From an uncultured Lachnospiraceae bacterium (GTDB lineage Bacteria; Bacillota; Clostridia; Lachnospirales; Lachnospiraceae): a stretch of DNA of 41,982 nt. The stretch is taken from NCBI GenBank assembly GCA_947626715.1, contig CANQTG010000012.1, positions 1 through 41,982 on the forward strand, given 5' to 3'. Numbering within the stretch: position 1 is the stretch's first letter; each line of letters begins with the position of its first letter. Shown one piece after another: positions 1 to 8,578 of this stretch. A model generated the notes under the pieces. That model was given only the letters and a program-made list of their open reading frames with translations. It was not told the origin of the DNA and did no database searches. Both the position numbers and the translations under genes were made by a program.

Positions 1-19
1 AAAAGCGACTAAAAGAAAA

Positions 20-48
20 CCCCACCCCTCAAGAGTGAGGGGCAGGGG
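20..48 (+). other. GC-rich hairpin upstream of ileS
   Basis: CCCC (20-23) and CCCCTC (25-30) can pair with GAGGGG (37-42) and GGGG (45-48), giving a ten-pair stem with a small bulge. It lies directly before the terminator-like hairpin at 54-74. It may belong to the end of an upstream transcription unit cut off by the window edge, or to an ileS leader. Confidence 0.5.
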
Positions 49-53
49 AGTTG

Positions 54-74
54 AATAGGCGAAGCCTATTTTTT
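54..74 (+). terminator. Terminator-like hairpin in front of ileS
   Basis: AATAGGC, loop GAA, GCCTATT, then a T run to 74. It ends about 33 bases before the ileS start, and I see no sigma-A promoter between the two. It is either the terminator of an upstream gene or an attenuator read through to express ileS. No T-box signature (AGGGTGG / ACCGCG) is visible in the 106 bases available. Confidence 0.6.
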
Positions 75-106
75 ATGGGATTCTTTTCAAGCAAGGAGGA
101 AGCGGA

Positions 107-3100
107 ATGTACCAAAAGGTATCGACAGACCTGAATTTTGTAGACAGGGAAAAGGAAGTAGAAAAATTCTGGCGCGAAAATGACATTTTCAAAAAGAGTA
201 TGGAAAACCGCAGGGAGGGAGAGACCTATACCTTTTACGACGGCCCGCCGACGGCGAACGGAAAGCCGCATATCGGGCATGTGCTGACGCGCGTTATCAA
301 AGACATGATCCCCAGATACAGGACCATGAAGGGCTGCATGGTCCCGAGAAAGGCGGGCTGGGATACGCACGGGCTCCCAGTGGAGCTGGAGGTGGAAAAG
401 GAGCTCGGATTGGACGGAAAGGAACAGATCGAAGAATACGGCCTCGCCCCCTTCATAACGAAATGCAAGGAGAGCGTCTGGAAATATAAGGAAATGTGGG
501 AGGATTTTTCCGGCACAGTGGGATTCTGGGCGGATATGGACGATCCTTACGTTACCTATCACGACGATTATATTGAATCCGAGTGGTGGGCGCTCAAAGA
601 AATATGGAAGAAGGGTCTTTTGTATAAGGGCTTTAAGATCGTGCCCTACTGCCCGCGCTGCGGGACGCCGCTTTCCTCCCATGAGGTGGCGCAGGGCTAT
701 AAGTCGGTCAAGGAACGCTCTGCGGTCGTGCGCTTCCGGGTAAAGTCGGAGGACGCTTGGTTTCTGGCGTGGACGACGACGCCGTGGACGCTGCCGTCTA
801 ACGTGGGCCTGTGCGTGAATCCCGACGAAAGCTATGTAAAGGTAAAGGCGGCCGACGGCTATACCTATTATATGGCGGAGGCGCTGTTGGATAAGGTGCT
901 GGGAAAGCTTGGCGGCGATGAGGAAAAGGCCGCTTACGAGGTGCTGGAGCGGTTTTCCGGGAAGGATCTGGAATATAAGGAATATGAGCCGCTTTTTGAA
1001 TGCGCGGGAGAGGCCGCGAAAAAGCAGAATAAGAAGGGGCATTTTGTCACCTGCGACCGCTATGTCACGATGACGGACGGCACGGGTATCGTGCATATCG
1101 CGCCCGCCTTTGGCGAGGACGACGCGCAGGTGGGGAGGAAGTATGATCTCCCGTTCGTGCAGTTCGTGGACGGAAAGGGCAATATGACGGCGGAAACGCC
1201 GTATGCGGGGAAATTTGTCAAGGATGCCGACGCCGATATTTTAAGGGATCTGGATAAAGCGGGGAAGCTCTTTGACGCGCCGAAATTTGAACACGACTAT
1301 CCGTTCTGCTGGCGCTGCGATACGCCGCTGATCTATTACGCGAGGGAATCTTGGTTTATCCGAATGACGGCGGTCAAGGACGATCTGATCCGCAACAACA
1401 ATACGATCAACTGGATCCCGGAGTCGATCGGGAAGGGGCGCTTTGGCGACTGGCTGGAAAATATTCAGGACTGGGGGATCTCCCGAAACCGTTACTGGGG
1501 CACGCCGTTAAACGTATGGGAATGCGGCTGCGGCTATATGGAGGCGATCGGCAGCCGCAGGGAGCTGGAGGAGAAAAGCGGCGATCCTAAGGCGCGGACC
1601 GTCGAGCTGCACAGGCCGTATATCGACGAGATCGTATGTAAATGTCCGAAATGCGGCGGCCAGATGCGCCGCGTGCCGGAGGTGATCGACTGCTGGTTTG
1701 ATTCGGGGGCCATGCCCTTTGCGCAGCACCATTATCCGTTTGAAAATCAAGAACTGTTTCAGCGGCAGTTCCCCGCGCAGTTCATCTCGGAGGCGGTGGA
1801 CCAGACGAGAGGGTGGTTTTATTCCCTGCTCGCGGAATCGACGCTGCTCTTTAACAAAGCGCCCTATGAAAACGTGATCGTGCTCGGGCATGTTCAGGAC
1901 GAGAACGGGCAGAAGATGAGCAAGTCGAAGGGCAACGCGGTCGATCCGTTCGATGCGCTCGCCCAGTACGGCGCAGACGCGATCCGCTGGTATTTCTATA
2001 TCAATTCCGCTCCGTGGCTGCCGAACCGTTTTCATGGGAAAGCGGTAATGGAGGGACAGCGCAAATTTATGGGAACGCTGTGGAACACCTATGCTTTCTT
2101 TGTGCTGTATGCGAACATCGACGGCTTTGACGCGACAAAGCACCGTCTGGAATACGATAAACTGTCCGTTATGGATAAATGGCTGCTCTCAAGGCTGAAT
2201 ACCGTGGTCGGGGAGGTGGACCGCGATCTGGACGCTTACCGGATCCCGGAGGCGGCAAGGACCCTTCAGGATTTTGTAGACGAGATGAGCAACTGGTATG
2301 TCAGACGCGGCAGAGAGCGTTTCTGGGGAAAGGGCATGGAGCAGGATAAAATCAACGCCTATATGACCTTATATACCGCGCTCGTTACCATAGCGAAAGC
2401 GGCCGCGCCCATGATTCCGTTCATGACGGAGCAGATCTATCAGAATCTGGTCAGGAGCATTGACACATCGGCGCCGGAGAGCGTCCATCTGTGCGATTTC
2501 CCGTCTGTAAAGGAAGAGATGATCGATAAAAAGCTGGAGGAAGATATGGAGGCGGTCTTGGAGACGGTCGTTTTGGGACGCGCCGCGCGGAATGCGGGCA
2601 GTATCAAAAACCGCCAGCCGATCGGCCGTATGTACGTAAGGGCGCAGGAGGAGCTTTCGGATTTCTATCGTCAGATCATCGCGGATGAGCTGAATGTGAA
2701 GCAGGTTATCTATACGCAGGACGTCAGGGACTTTACCTCCTATACGTTCAAGCCGCAGCTCAAGACGCTCGGCAGGCGTTTTGGCAGACAGTTAAACGCT
2801 TTGAAGGAGCTGCTGGCAGAGCTTGACGGCAACGCGGCGATGGATGAGCTGAACGAAAAAGGGACGCTTACCATAACGCTGGACGGGAAAGAGGAGATCT
2901 TGGAAAAAGAGGATCTTCTTATTGACGCGGCGCAGGTGGAGGGCTTTATATCGGAAAGCTACGGCGGTATCACGGTGGTGCTCGATACCAACCTCACGCC
3001 GGAGCTGATCGAGGAGGGCTTTGTCTATGAAGTGATCAGCAAGCTGCAGACCATGCGCAAGGAGGCCGGGTATGAGGTCATGGATCATATTACGGCAGCC

Positions 3101-3271
3101 GTGCAGGAAAATGAACGGATCGCCGAGATCGTTAAGAAAAACGAGGCTGCTATCTCGGATAAGGTGCTGGCGGACGAGATCAAATATGACACGCCCGTCG
3201 CAAATATGAAGGAATGGAACCTAAACGGCGAGACTGTGATGATAGGTGTGGAAAAACGACACCCCATGTGA
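107..3271 (+). CDS. ileS: Isoleucyl-tRNA synthetase, type 2
   Basis: Charges tRNA-Ile with isoleucine in the cytoplasm. The 1054-residue protein has the class Ia HIGH motif at residues 55-58 (context PPTANGKPHIGH), a CPRCG knuckle near residue 180, CKCPKCGG near 510, and KMSKS at 603-607 in the form KMSKSKGN. Length, the KMSKSKGN form and a C-terminus without the Cys-rich zinc finger of ordinary bacterial IleRS place it with the eukaryote/archaea-like type 2 enzymes. Type 2 enzymes as a class are known for low sensitivity to mupirocin; that property is inferred here. The start is fixed by AAGGAGGA at 93-100. Two hairpins, one terminator-like, precede the gene. Its stop codon TGA overlaps an extended -10 that may drive glgP. 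Confidence 0.97.
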   Translation: MYQKVSTDLNFVDREKEVEKFWRENDIFKKSMENRREGETYTFYDGPPTANGKPHIGHVLTRVIKDMIPRYRTMKGCMVPRKAGWDTHGLPVELEVEKELGLDGKEQIEEYGLAPFITKCKESVWKYKEMWEDFSGTVGFWADMDDPYVTYHDDYIESEWWALKEIWKKGLLYKGFKIVPYCPRCGTPLSSHEVAQGYKSVKERSAVVRFRVKSEDAWFLAWTTTPWTLPSNVGLCVNPDESYVKVKAADGYTYYMAEALLDKVLGKLGGDEEKAAYEVLERFSGKDLEYKEYEPLFECAGEAAKKQNKKGHFVTCDRYVTMTDGTGIVHIAPAFGEDDAQVGRKYDLPFVQFVDGKGNMTAETPYAGKFVKDADADILRDLDKAGKLFDAPKFEHDYPFCWRCDTPLIYYARESWFIRMTAVKDDLIRNNNTINWIPESIGKGRFGDWLENIQDWGISRNRYWGTPLNVWECGCGYMEAIGSRRELEEKSGDPKARTVELHRPYIDEIVCKCPKCGGQMRRVPEVIDCWFDSGAMPFAQHHYPFENQELFQRQFPAQFISEAVDQTRGWFYSLLAESTLLFNKAPYENVIVLGHVQDENGQKMSKSKGNAVDPFDALAQYGADAIRWYFYINSAPWLPNRFHGKAVMEGQRKFMGTLWNTYAFFVLYANIDGFDATKHRLEYDKLSVMDKWLLSRLNTVVGEVDRDLDAYRIPEAARTLQDFVDEMSNWYVRRGRERFWGKGMEQDKINAYMTLYTALVTIAKAAAPMIPFMTEQIYQNLVRSIDTSAPESVHLCDFPSVKEEMIDKKLEEDMEAVLETVVLGRAARNAGSIKNRQPIGRMYVRAQEELSDFYRQIIADELNVKQVIYTQDVRDFTSYTFKPQLKTLGRRFGRQLNALKELLAELDGNAAMDELNEKGTLTITLDGKEEILEKEDLLIDAAQVEGFISESYGGITVVLDTNLTPELIEEGFVYEVISKLQTMRKEAGYEVMDHITAAVQENERIAEIVKKNEAAISDKVLADEIKYDTPVANMKEWNLNGETVMIGVEKRHPM

Positions 3272-3277
3272 TATAAT
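3249..3277 (+). promoter_or_regulatory. Candidate sigma-A promoter with extended -10 for glgP
   Basis: TGATATAAT (3269-3277) is an extended -10 whose TGA is also the ileS stop codon. A weak -35, TGGAAA (3249-3254), lies 17 bases upstream. Transcription would begin near 3284, leaving a leader of about 360 bases before glgP that contains the whole repeat array. Confidence 0.45.
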
Positions 3278-3301
3278 GTTCACGCAGGCCATGAGCCGTG
3301 C

Positions 3302-3358
3302 GGAAACAGAGTACGTCAAACCGGCTGCTTGCAGGCCGGTTTGACGGGCGCTGTTTCC
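3302..3358 (+). repeat. Long two-part inverted repeat after ileS
   Basis: Inner arms GTCAAACCGGC (3315-3325) and GCCGGTTTGAC (3335-3345) pair perfectly over 11 bases. Outer arms GGAAACAG (3302-3309) and CTGTTTCC (3351-3358) pair over 8. No T run follows, so it is not a canonical terminator. The right outer arm can alternatively pair with ATGGAAACAG at 3611-3620. Confidence 0.8.
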
Positions 3359-3376
3359 ATAGGGCGAAGCCCGTGA

Positions 3377-3402
3377 GCGCTATGCCGCCTGCGGCATAGC
3401 GC
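3377..3402. repeat. Perfect 12-bp palindromic hairpin (REP-like)
   Basis: GCGCTATGCCGC (3377-3388), a two-base spacer CT, and GCGGCATAGCGC (3391-3402). The core GCGGCATA recurs in the tandem repeats that follow. Confidence 0.85.
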
Positions 3403-3589
3403 GTGCACGGCGAATGTAAGACGGCGCGAACGCGAACCTGCGGCCTTGTACGTGCGGCATATTGCGAGCCCGCGGCCTTGTACGTGCGGCATACCGCGTG
3501 CACGGCGAATGTAAGACGGCGCGAACGCGAACCTGCGGCTTTGTACGTGCGGCATATCGCGAGCCCGCGACCTTGTGCCCGTGGCATAT
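3400..3589. repeat. 95-bp tandem duplication with a nested 21-bp motif
   Basis: Copy 1 is 3400-3494 and copy 2 is 3495-3589, with 8 mismatches in 95 positions by direct alignment. A degenerate start of a third copy follows at 3590-3601. Within each copy a motif of about 21 bases (core CTTGTACGTGCGG) occurs twice at a 32-base offset: 3441, 3473, 3536 and a diverged copy at 3568. Most differences fall in the last third of copy 2. Confidence 0.9.
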
Positions 3590-3644
3590 CGCGCGCACGC
3601 CTGCAGTAGTATGGAAACAGAAGAACAGAAAAAGGAGACAGACA

Positions 3645-6113
3645 ATGATGAAGAAACCGGTTAAGAAACCTTCTTTTGATACGGAATTGTTTAAGCGCAG
3701 CGTATTATACAATATTAAGACGCTGTATCGCAAGACGCTTGAGGAAGCGACTCCGCAGCAGATCTTTCAGGCGGTTTCCTATGCGATCAAGGACGCGGTC
3801 GTAGACTGCTGGATGGACAGCCAGAAGGAATATGAGAAAAAGGACGTCAAGATCGTATATTATATGTCTATGGAATTTTTGATGGGCAGGGCGCTCGGCA
3901 ACAATATGATCAATCTTCAGGCCTATGACGAGGCGAAAAAGGCGCTGCAGGAGCTGGGCGTAGATATCAATCTGATCGAGGATCAGGAGCCCGACGCGGC
4001 GCTCGGCAACGGCGGTCTGGGCCGTCTGGCGGCATGTTTTCTGGATTCGTTAGCGACGCTGGGCTATGCGGCATACGGCTGCGGCATCCGTTACCGCTAC
4101 GGAATGTTCAAGCAGGAGATCAGGGACGGCTATCAGGTCGAGGTGCCGGATAACTGGCTGGTGGACGGTAATCCCTTTGAGCTGCGCCGCCCGGAATACG
4201 CAAAGGAAGTAAAATTCGGCGGTTATGTTACGGTACATACGGACGAAAAGGGACGTCAGCATTTCCGTCAGGAAGGGTATCAGTCCGTACAGGCGATCCC
4301 CTATGACCTGCCGGTGATCGGCTATGGCAACGGTATCGTGAATACGCTGCGTATCTGGGACGCCCAGCCGATCGAGTGCTTTAAGCTGGATTCCTTTGAC
4401 AAGGGCGATTATCAGAAGGCGGTGGAGCAGGAAAATCTGGCCAGAAATATCGTCGAGGTGCTCTATCCCAACGATAACCATTACGCCGGCAAGGAGCTGC
4501 GCTTAAAGCAGCAGTATTTCTTCATTTCCGCTTCCGTGCAGGCGGCTGTGGCGCGATATATGAGGGGCCACGCCGACGTGCGTAAATTTTATGAAAAAGC
4601 GGTGTTCCAGCTCAACGATACCCATCCTACGGTGGCGGTAGCGGAGCTGATGCGTGTGCTTATGGACGAATATTATCTGACGTGGGACGAAGCGTGGGAA
4701 GTGACGACAAAGACCTGCGCCTATACCAATCATACGATCATGGCCGAAGCGCTGGAGAAATGGCCGATCGAGCTGTTTTCCAGACTTCTGCCCCGTATCT
4801 ACCAGATCATTGAAGAGATCAACCGCAGATTCGTACTGGAGATTCAGAAACGCTACCCGAACGATCAGAATAAGATCGCCAAAATGGCGATCATCTATGA
4901 CGGACAGGTGAAAATGGCGCATTTGGCGATCGTGGCGGGCTTTTCGGTCAACGGCGTGGCAAGGCTGCACACGGAGATCTTAAAGAAGCAGGAGCTGCGC
5001 GACTTTTATGAGATGATGCCCGAGAAGTTCAACAATAAGACGAACGGTATCACGCAGAGACGTTTCCTCCTGCACGGCAATCCGCTGCTCGCAAAATGGG
5101 TGACGGAAAAGATCGGGGACGATTGGATCACCGATCTGCCCAAGATCAGCAAGCTGGCGCTGTATGCGGACGATAAGAAATCGCAGCACGAGTTTATGAA
5201 TATCAAATACCGCAATAAGGTCCGGCTGGCGGGCTATATCCGCGAGCATAACGGCATAGAGGTGGATCCGAGGTCCATCTTCGACGTGCAGGTCAAGCGT
5301 CTGCACGAATATAAGAGACAGTTGCTCAATATCCTTCACGTGATGTATCTGTATAACCAGTTAAAGGATAATCCCGAGATGGAGTTCTATCCCAGAACCT
5401 TTATCTTTGGCGCAAAAGCGGCCGCGGGCTATCAGAACGCGAAGCTGACGATCAAGCTGATCAATTCCGTGGCGGATGTGGTGAATAACGATCCCGATAT
5501 CAAGGGACGCATTAAGGTCGTCTTTATTGAGAATTACAGGGTTTCCAACGCGGAATGGATCTTTGCGGCGGCGGATGTGTCCGAGCAGATCTCCACGGCG
5601 AGCAAGGAGGCGTCCGGTACGGGCAATATGAAATTTATGCTAAACGGCGCGCTGACTTTAGGTACGATGGACGGCGCAAACGTGGAGATCGTGGAAGAGG
5701 TCGGGGAGGAAAACGCTTTTATCTTCGGCCTGAGCTCCGACGAGGTCATTCAGTACGAAAATTACGGCGGGTACGATCCGATGGAGATCTTCAACAATGA
5801 TCCCGATGTGCGCAGAGTCCTGATGCAGCTCATCAACGGCGCTTTTGCGCCGGAGAATCCCGAATTGTTCAGAACCTTATACAATTCGCTGTTAAATACG
5901 CTGAGCACCGCGAAGGCGGACACCTATTTTATCTTGAAAGACTTTCGCTCCTATGCGGAGGCGCAGAAAAGGGTGGAGAAGGCGTACCGCGACGAAGCGG
6001 GCTGGGCAAAGAGCGCGATCTTAAACGTAGCGTGTTCCGGCAAGTTCACATCGGACCGCACGATCCAAGAGTATGTCGATGAGATCTGGCACTTAGATAA
6101 GGTCGTTTTATAA
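3645..6113 (+). CDS. glgP: Glycogen/starch phosphorylase
   Basis: Releases glucose-1-phosphate from alpha-1,4-glucans (GT35, pyridoxal-phosphate dependent, cytoplasmic). The 822-residue length is normal for the family. The PLP-lysine region reads EASGTGNMKFMLNGALTLG, with the likely Schiff-base Lys at residue 663, and the N-terminal half has the family stretch AALGNGGLGRLAACFLDS. The start is ATG 3645 (MMKKPVKK...), because AAAGGAG at 3631-3637 is correctly spaced. The frame stays open upstream to 3462, but that part is translated repeat DNA. The hydratase gene begins 12 bases after the stop with its own GGAGG, so the two are probably one operon. Confidence 0.96.
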   Translation: MMKKPVKKPSFDTELFKRSVLYNIKTLYRKTLEEATPQQIFQAVSYAIKDAVVDCWMDSQKEYEKKDVKIVYYMSMEFLMGRALGNNMINLQAYDEAKKALQELGVDINLIEDQEPDAALGNGGLGRLAACFLDSLATLGYAAYGCGIRYRYGMFKQEIRDGYQVEVPDNWLVDGNPFELRRPEYAKEVKFGGYVTVHTDEKGRQHFRQEGYQSVQAIPYDLPVIGYGNGIVNTLRIWDAQPIECFKLDSFDKGDYQKAVEQENLARNIVEVLYPNDNHYAGKELRLKQQYFFISASVQAAVARYMRGHADVRKFYEKAVFQLNDTHPTVAVAELMRVLMDEYYLTWDEAWEVTTKTCAYTNHTIMAEALEKWPIELFSRLLPRIYQIIEEINRRFVLEIQKRYPNDQNKIAKMAIIYDGQVKMAHLAIVAGFSVNGVARLHTEILKKQELRDFYEMMPEKFNNKTNGITQRRFLLHGNPLLAKWVTEKIGDDWITDLPKISKLALYADDKKSQHEFMNIKYRNKVRLAGYIREHNGIEVDPRSIFDVQVKRLHEYKRQLLNILHVMYLYNQLKDNPEMEFYPRTFIFGAKAAAGYQNAKLTIKLINSVADVVNNDPDIKGRIKVVFIENYRVSNAEWIFAAADVSEQISTASKEASGTGNMKFMLNGALTLGTMDGANVEIVEEVGEENAFIFGLSSDEVIQYENYGGYDPMEIFNNDPDVRRVLMQLINGAFAPENPELFRTLYNSLLNTLSTAKADTYFILKDFRSYAEAQKRVEKAYRDEAGWAKSAILNVACSGKFTSDRTIQEYVDEIWHLDKVVL

Positions 6114-6125
6114 GGAGGCTGAACG

Positions 6126-8414
6126 ATGATACATTTATCCAAAGGCGGCGCTTATCTGGTAAACGGGACGCAGATCGTAGAGGACGGCCCGAAGGCGGCG
6201 GAGGAGCTAAAAGCCCTGTGCGGGAAAGAGGTGAGCCGCAGCGAGGCCATTCAGCAGACGATCAGCTACGGGATCTTGGAATCGCACAATACGTCGGATA
6301 ATATGGAGAAGCTCAAAATACGGTTTGACAAGCTGACTTCCCACGACATCACCTTTGTGGGGATCATTCAGACGGCAAGGGCGTCGGGGCTGGAACGCTT
6401 CCCAATGCCCTATGTGCTGACAAACTGCCACAATTCGCTCTGCGCGGTGGGCGGCACGATCAATGAGGACGACCATATGTTCGGCCTATCGTGCGCTAAG
6501 CGCTACGGCGGCGTTTACGTGCCGCCCCATCAGGCCGTGATCCATCAGTACGCCAGAGAAATGCTGGCCGGAGGCGGCAGGATGATCTTAGGCTCCGACA
6601 GCCATACGCGCTATGGCGCGTTAGGCACAATGGCGATGGGCGAGGGCGGGCCGGAGCTCGTAAAGCAGCTTTTGAACCAGACCTACGACATCAATCGTCC
6701 CGAGGTCGTAGCGGTCTATCTGACCGGCGAGCCCGGACATGGCGTGGGGCCGCAGGACGTGGCGCTGTCCATTATCGGGGCGGTGTTTGACTGCGGCTAT
6801 GTCAACAATAAGGTCATGGAGTTCGTAGGGCCGGGCGTCCATAAGCTGAGCGCGGATTTCCGCATTGGCGTTGACGTGATGACGACGGAAACGACATGCC
6901 TATCGTCTATCTGGGAGACGGACGATACGATCCGTGAATTTTATGAGATACACGGAAGGAAGGAAGAGTTTGCGGAGCTTGCGCCGGGCAGCGTCGCGTA
7001 TTATGACGGCGTCGTGCGCGTGGAGCTCGATCAGATCAAGCCGATGATCGCCATGCCCTTCCATCCGAGCAATACCTATACGATCGACGAATTAAACGGT
7101 AATCTGGACGATATCTTGGAAGATGTGGAAAAGCGCGCGCGGGTAAGTCTGGGCGATACGGTGGCATATTCCCTGAAGGATAAGGTAAGAAACGGGAGAT
7201 TCTGCGTCGATCAGGGGATCATCGCGGGCTGCGCGGGCGGCGGCTTTGAAAATATCTGTGCCGCGGCCGATATTCTAAGGGGCGCTTCGATCGGAGACGG
7301 CGGCTTTACCCTGAGCGTATATCCGGCTTCCATGCCGATCTATATGGAACTGATTAAGAACGGCTGCGCGGCATCTCTCCTAGAGACGGGCGCGGTCATA
7401 AAAACGGCGTTCTGCGGGCCGTGCTTCGGGGCGGGGGATACGCCTGCAAACAATGCGTTCAGTATCCGCCATTCCACAAGGAATTTCCCGAACCGCGAAG
7501 GCTCCAAGCTGCAGAGCGGGCAGATCGCTTCCGTCGCGCTGATGGATGCGAGATCGATCGCGGCGACGGCTGCCAATCGGGGCGTTTTGACCTCCGCCGC
7601 GGAATTTGACGGGGAGATCCGCCGCTATACGTATTATTTTGATTCCAACATCTATAAGAACCGGGTGTTTGATTCCAAAGGCGTCGCCGATCCTAAGACC
7701 GAGATCCAGATGGGGCCGAATATCAAGGACTGGCCCGAGATGACTGCGCTGCCGGAGAATCTGCTCCTGCGCGTGGCGGCGAAGATCCTCGATCCGGTCA
7801 CGACGACCGATGAGCTGATCCCCTCCGGCGAGACCTCTTCCTACCGTTCCAATCCGCTGGGGCTGGCGGAATTTACGCTTTCGAGGAAAGCGCCGGAATA
7901 TGTGTCCCGCGCGAAGGATATCCAGAGGGCGCAGAAGGCGGTCATGGAAGGAAGATGTCCGTTAGAGGAAAAGCCGGAGTTAAAGGAAGTCATGGAGGCC
8001 GTGCATACGCGTTTCCCCCAAGCGGGAAAGGGGAACATCGGCTTTGGCTCGACGATCTTTGCGGTAAAGCCGGGGGATGGTTCGGCAAGGGAGCAGGCCG
8101 CTTCCTGCCAAAAGGTGCTGGGCGGCTGGGCCAATATCGCGAATGAGTACGCGACAAAGCGCTATCGTTCCAATCTGATCAACTGGGGAATGCTGCCGCT
8201 GCTCATAGAGGAAGGAGAGCTTCCCTTTGAGGAGATGGACTATATCTTTCTGCCGGATATCCGCAGGGCGGTGGAAAAGGCCGGGGGCGAAGTGGAGGCA
8301 TGGGTCGTAAAAGACGGCGGCCTGCACGGTTTCCGGTTAAGGCTCGGGGAAATGACGGAGGAGGAAAAGCAGATCATCTTAAAGGGCTGCCTGATTAATT
8401 ATAACAGAATCTAA
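6126..8414 (+). CDS. Aconitase-family hydratase (YbhJ-like)
   Basis: A 762-residue member of the aconitase/isopropylmalate isomerase superfamily, most like the uncharacterised YbhJ type. Three candidate [4Fe-4S] ligands are intact: Cys369 (in GCAGGG, where aconitase has SCTNSS) and Cys430/Cys433 in FCGPCFG. Their spacing closely matches the aconitase trio. [21 protein letters not shown] matches the conserved substrate/cofactor region split as LGSDSHT and YGALG. The C-terminal swivel domain carries the GSGSS-like loop only weakly (FGSTIFAV). The substrate is unknown; I would not call it aconitase. It follows glgP at 12 bases with GGAGG, suggesting co-expression with glycogen breakdown. A hairpin with a short T run follows at 8455-8475. 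Confidence 0.82.
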   Translation: MIHLSKGGAYLVNGTQIVEDGPKAAEELKALCGKEVSRSEAIQQTISYGILESHNTSDNMEKLKIRFDKLTSHDITFVGIIQTARASGLERFPMPYVLTNCHNSLCAVGGTINEDDHMFGLSCAKRYGGVYVPPHQAVIHQYAREMLAGGGRMILGSDSHTRYGALGTMAMGEGGPELVKQLLNQTYDINRPEVVAVYLTGEPGHGVGPQDVALSIIGAVFDCGYVNNKVMEFVGPGVHKLSADFRIGVDVMTTETTCLSSIWETDDTIREFYEIHGRKEEFAELAPGSVAYYDGVVRVELDQIKPMIAMPFHPSNTYTIDELNGNLDDILEDVEKRARVSLGDTVAYSLKDKVRNGRFCVDQGIIAGCAGGGFENICAAADILRGASIGDGGFTLSVYPASMPIYMELIKNGCAASLLETGAVIKTAFCGPCFGAGDTPANNAFSIRHSTRNFPNREGSKLQSGQIASVALMDARSIAATAANRGVLTSAAEFDGEIRRYTYYFDSNIYKNRVFDSKGVADPKTEIQMGPNIKDWPEMTALPENLLLRVAAKILDPVTTTDELIPSGETSSYRSNPLGLAEFTLSRKAPEYVSRAKDIQRAQKAVMEGRCPLEEKPELKEVMEAVHTRFPQAGKGNIGFGSTIFAVKPGDGSAREQAASCQKVLGGWANIANEYATKRYRSNLINWGMLPLLIEEGELPFEEMDYIFLPDIRRAVEKAGGEVEAWVVKDGGLHGFRLRLGEMTEEEKQIILKGCLINYNRI

Positions 8415-8454
8415 ACTTTCGGTCCGCTGTGTCGATATATAACATACAGGACTC

Positions 8455-8475
8455 GGCATTTGGCCAATGCCTTTT
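8455..8475 (+). terminator. Hairpin with short T run after the hydratase gene
   Basis: GGCATT, loop TGGCC, AATGCC, then TTTT, 41 bases after the hydratase stop. It is plausible as the end of the glgP-hydratase operon. It also takes part in the alternative pairing described for 8421-8553. Confidence 0.5.
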
Positions 8476-8502
8476 CTGAATATACGATACCGATGGACCA
8501 CG

Positions 8503-8553
8503 GACGGCATTGGATGAGGGACAGGAGGTCCCGAGTTGGATGCCGTCTTTTTT
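8503..8553 (+). terminator. Strong terminator immediately upstream of the EF-hand gene
   Basis: GACGGCAT (8503-8510) pairs with ATGCCGTC (8540-8547). An inner GGGAC/GTCCC hairpin (8518-8522 with 8528-8532) sits inside, and six T residues (8548-8553) follow. It ends 25 bases before the chosen start at 8579 and so probably controls or insulates that gene. Confidence 0.7.
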
Positions 8554-8578
8554 CATGGACGATAGGGAAATCGGGAGA

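Larger units (their letters stand above)
3351..3620. repeat. Compound GC-rich repeat element bounded by 10-bp inverted repeats
   Basis: CTGTTTCCAT (3351-3360) and ATGGAAACAG (3611-3620) are perfect inverted repeats bracketing 250 bases of non-coding repeats between ileS and glgP. Inside are a small GGGC/GCCC hairpin (3362-3372), a perfect 12-bp palindromic hairpin (3377-3402) and a 95-bp tandem duplication (3400-3589). Open frames across it are arginine- and cysteine-rich and change with the repeat phase, so I treat it as non-coding. It resembles a REP/BIME-like extragenic element; that is an inference, as no family was searched. Confidence 0.65.
8421..8553 (+). promoter_or_regulatory. Candidate structured leader with competing hairpins (riboswitch-like)
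   Basis: Before the EF-hand gene, GGTCC (8421-8425) can pair with GGACC (8495-8499), closing a domain that holds the hairpin GGCATT/AATGCC (8455-8471). CCAATGCC (8464-8471) is also an exact 8-base complement of GGCATTGG (8506-8513), which forms part of the left arm of the terminator hairpin at 8503-8553. Pairing of 8464-8471 with either partner would be mutually exclusive with the terminator, as in an attenuator or riboswitch expression platform. It matches no riboswitch class I know. The simpler alternative is two tandem terminators. Confidence 0.4.

Noticed and set aside
1..106. T-box leader for ileS
   Set aside because: No AGGGTGG/ACCGCG antiterminator sequence; only generic hairpins are visible, although the region upstream is cut off.
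3400..3589. CRISPR-like regularly spaced repeats
   Set aside because: Only two long copies, repeats adjoin directly with no unique spacers, and no cas genes are present.
3462..3644. N-terminal extension of glycogen phosphorylase upstream of ATG 3645
   Set aside because: It is translated repeat DNA (Arg/Cys/His-rich), has no ribosome site, and would add 61 residues not typical of the family.
8510..8578. Longer N-terminus for the EF-hand protein
   Set aside because: The segment is occupied by a strong terminator hairpin with six T residues and has no ribosome site.
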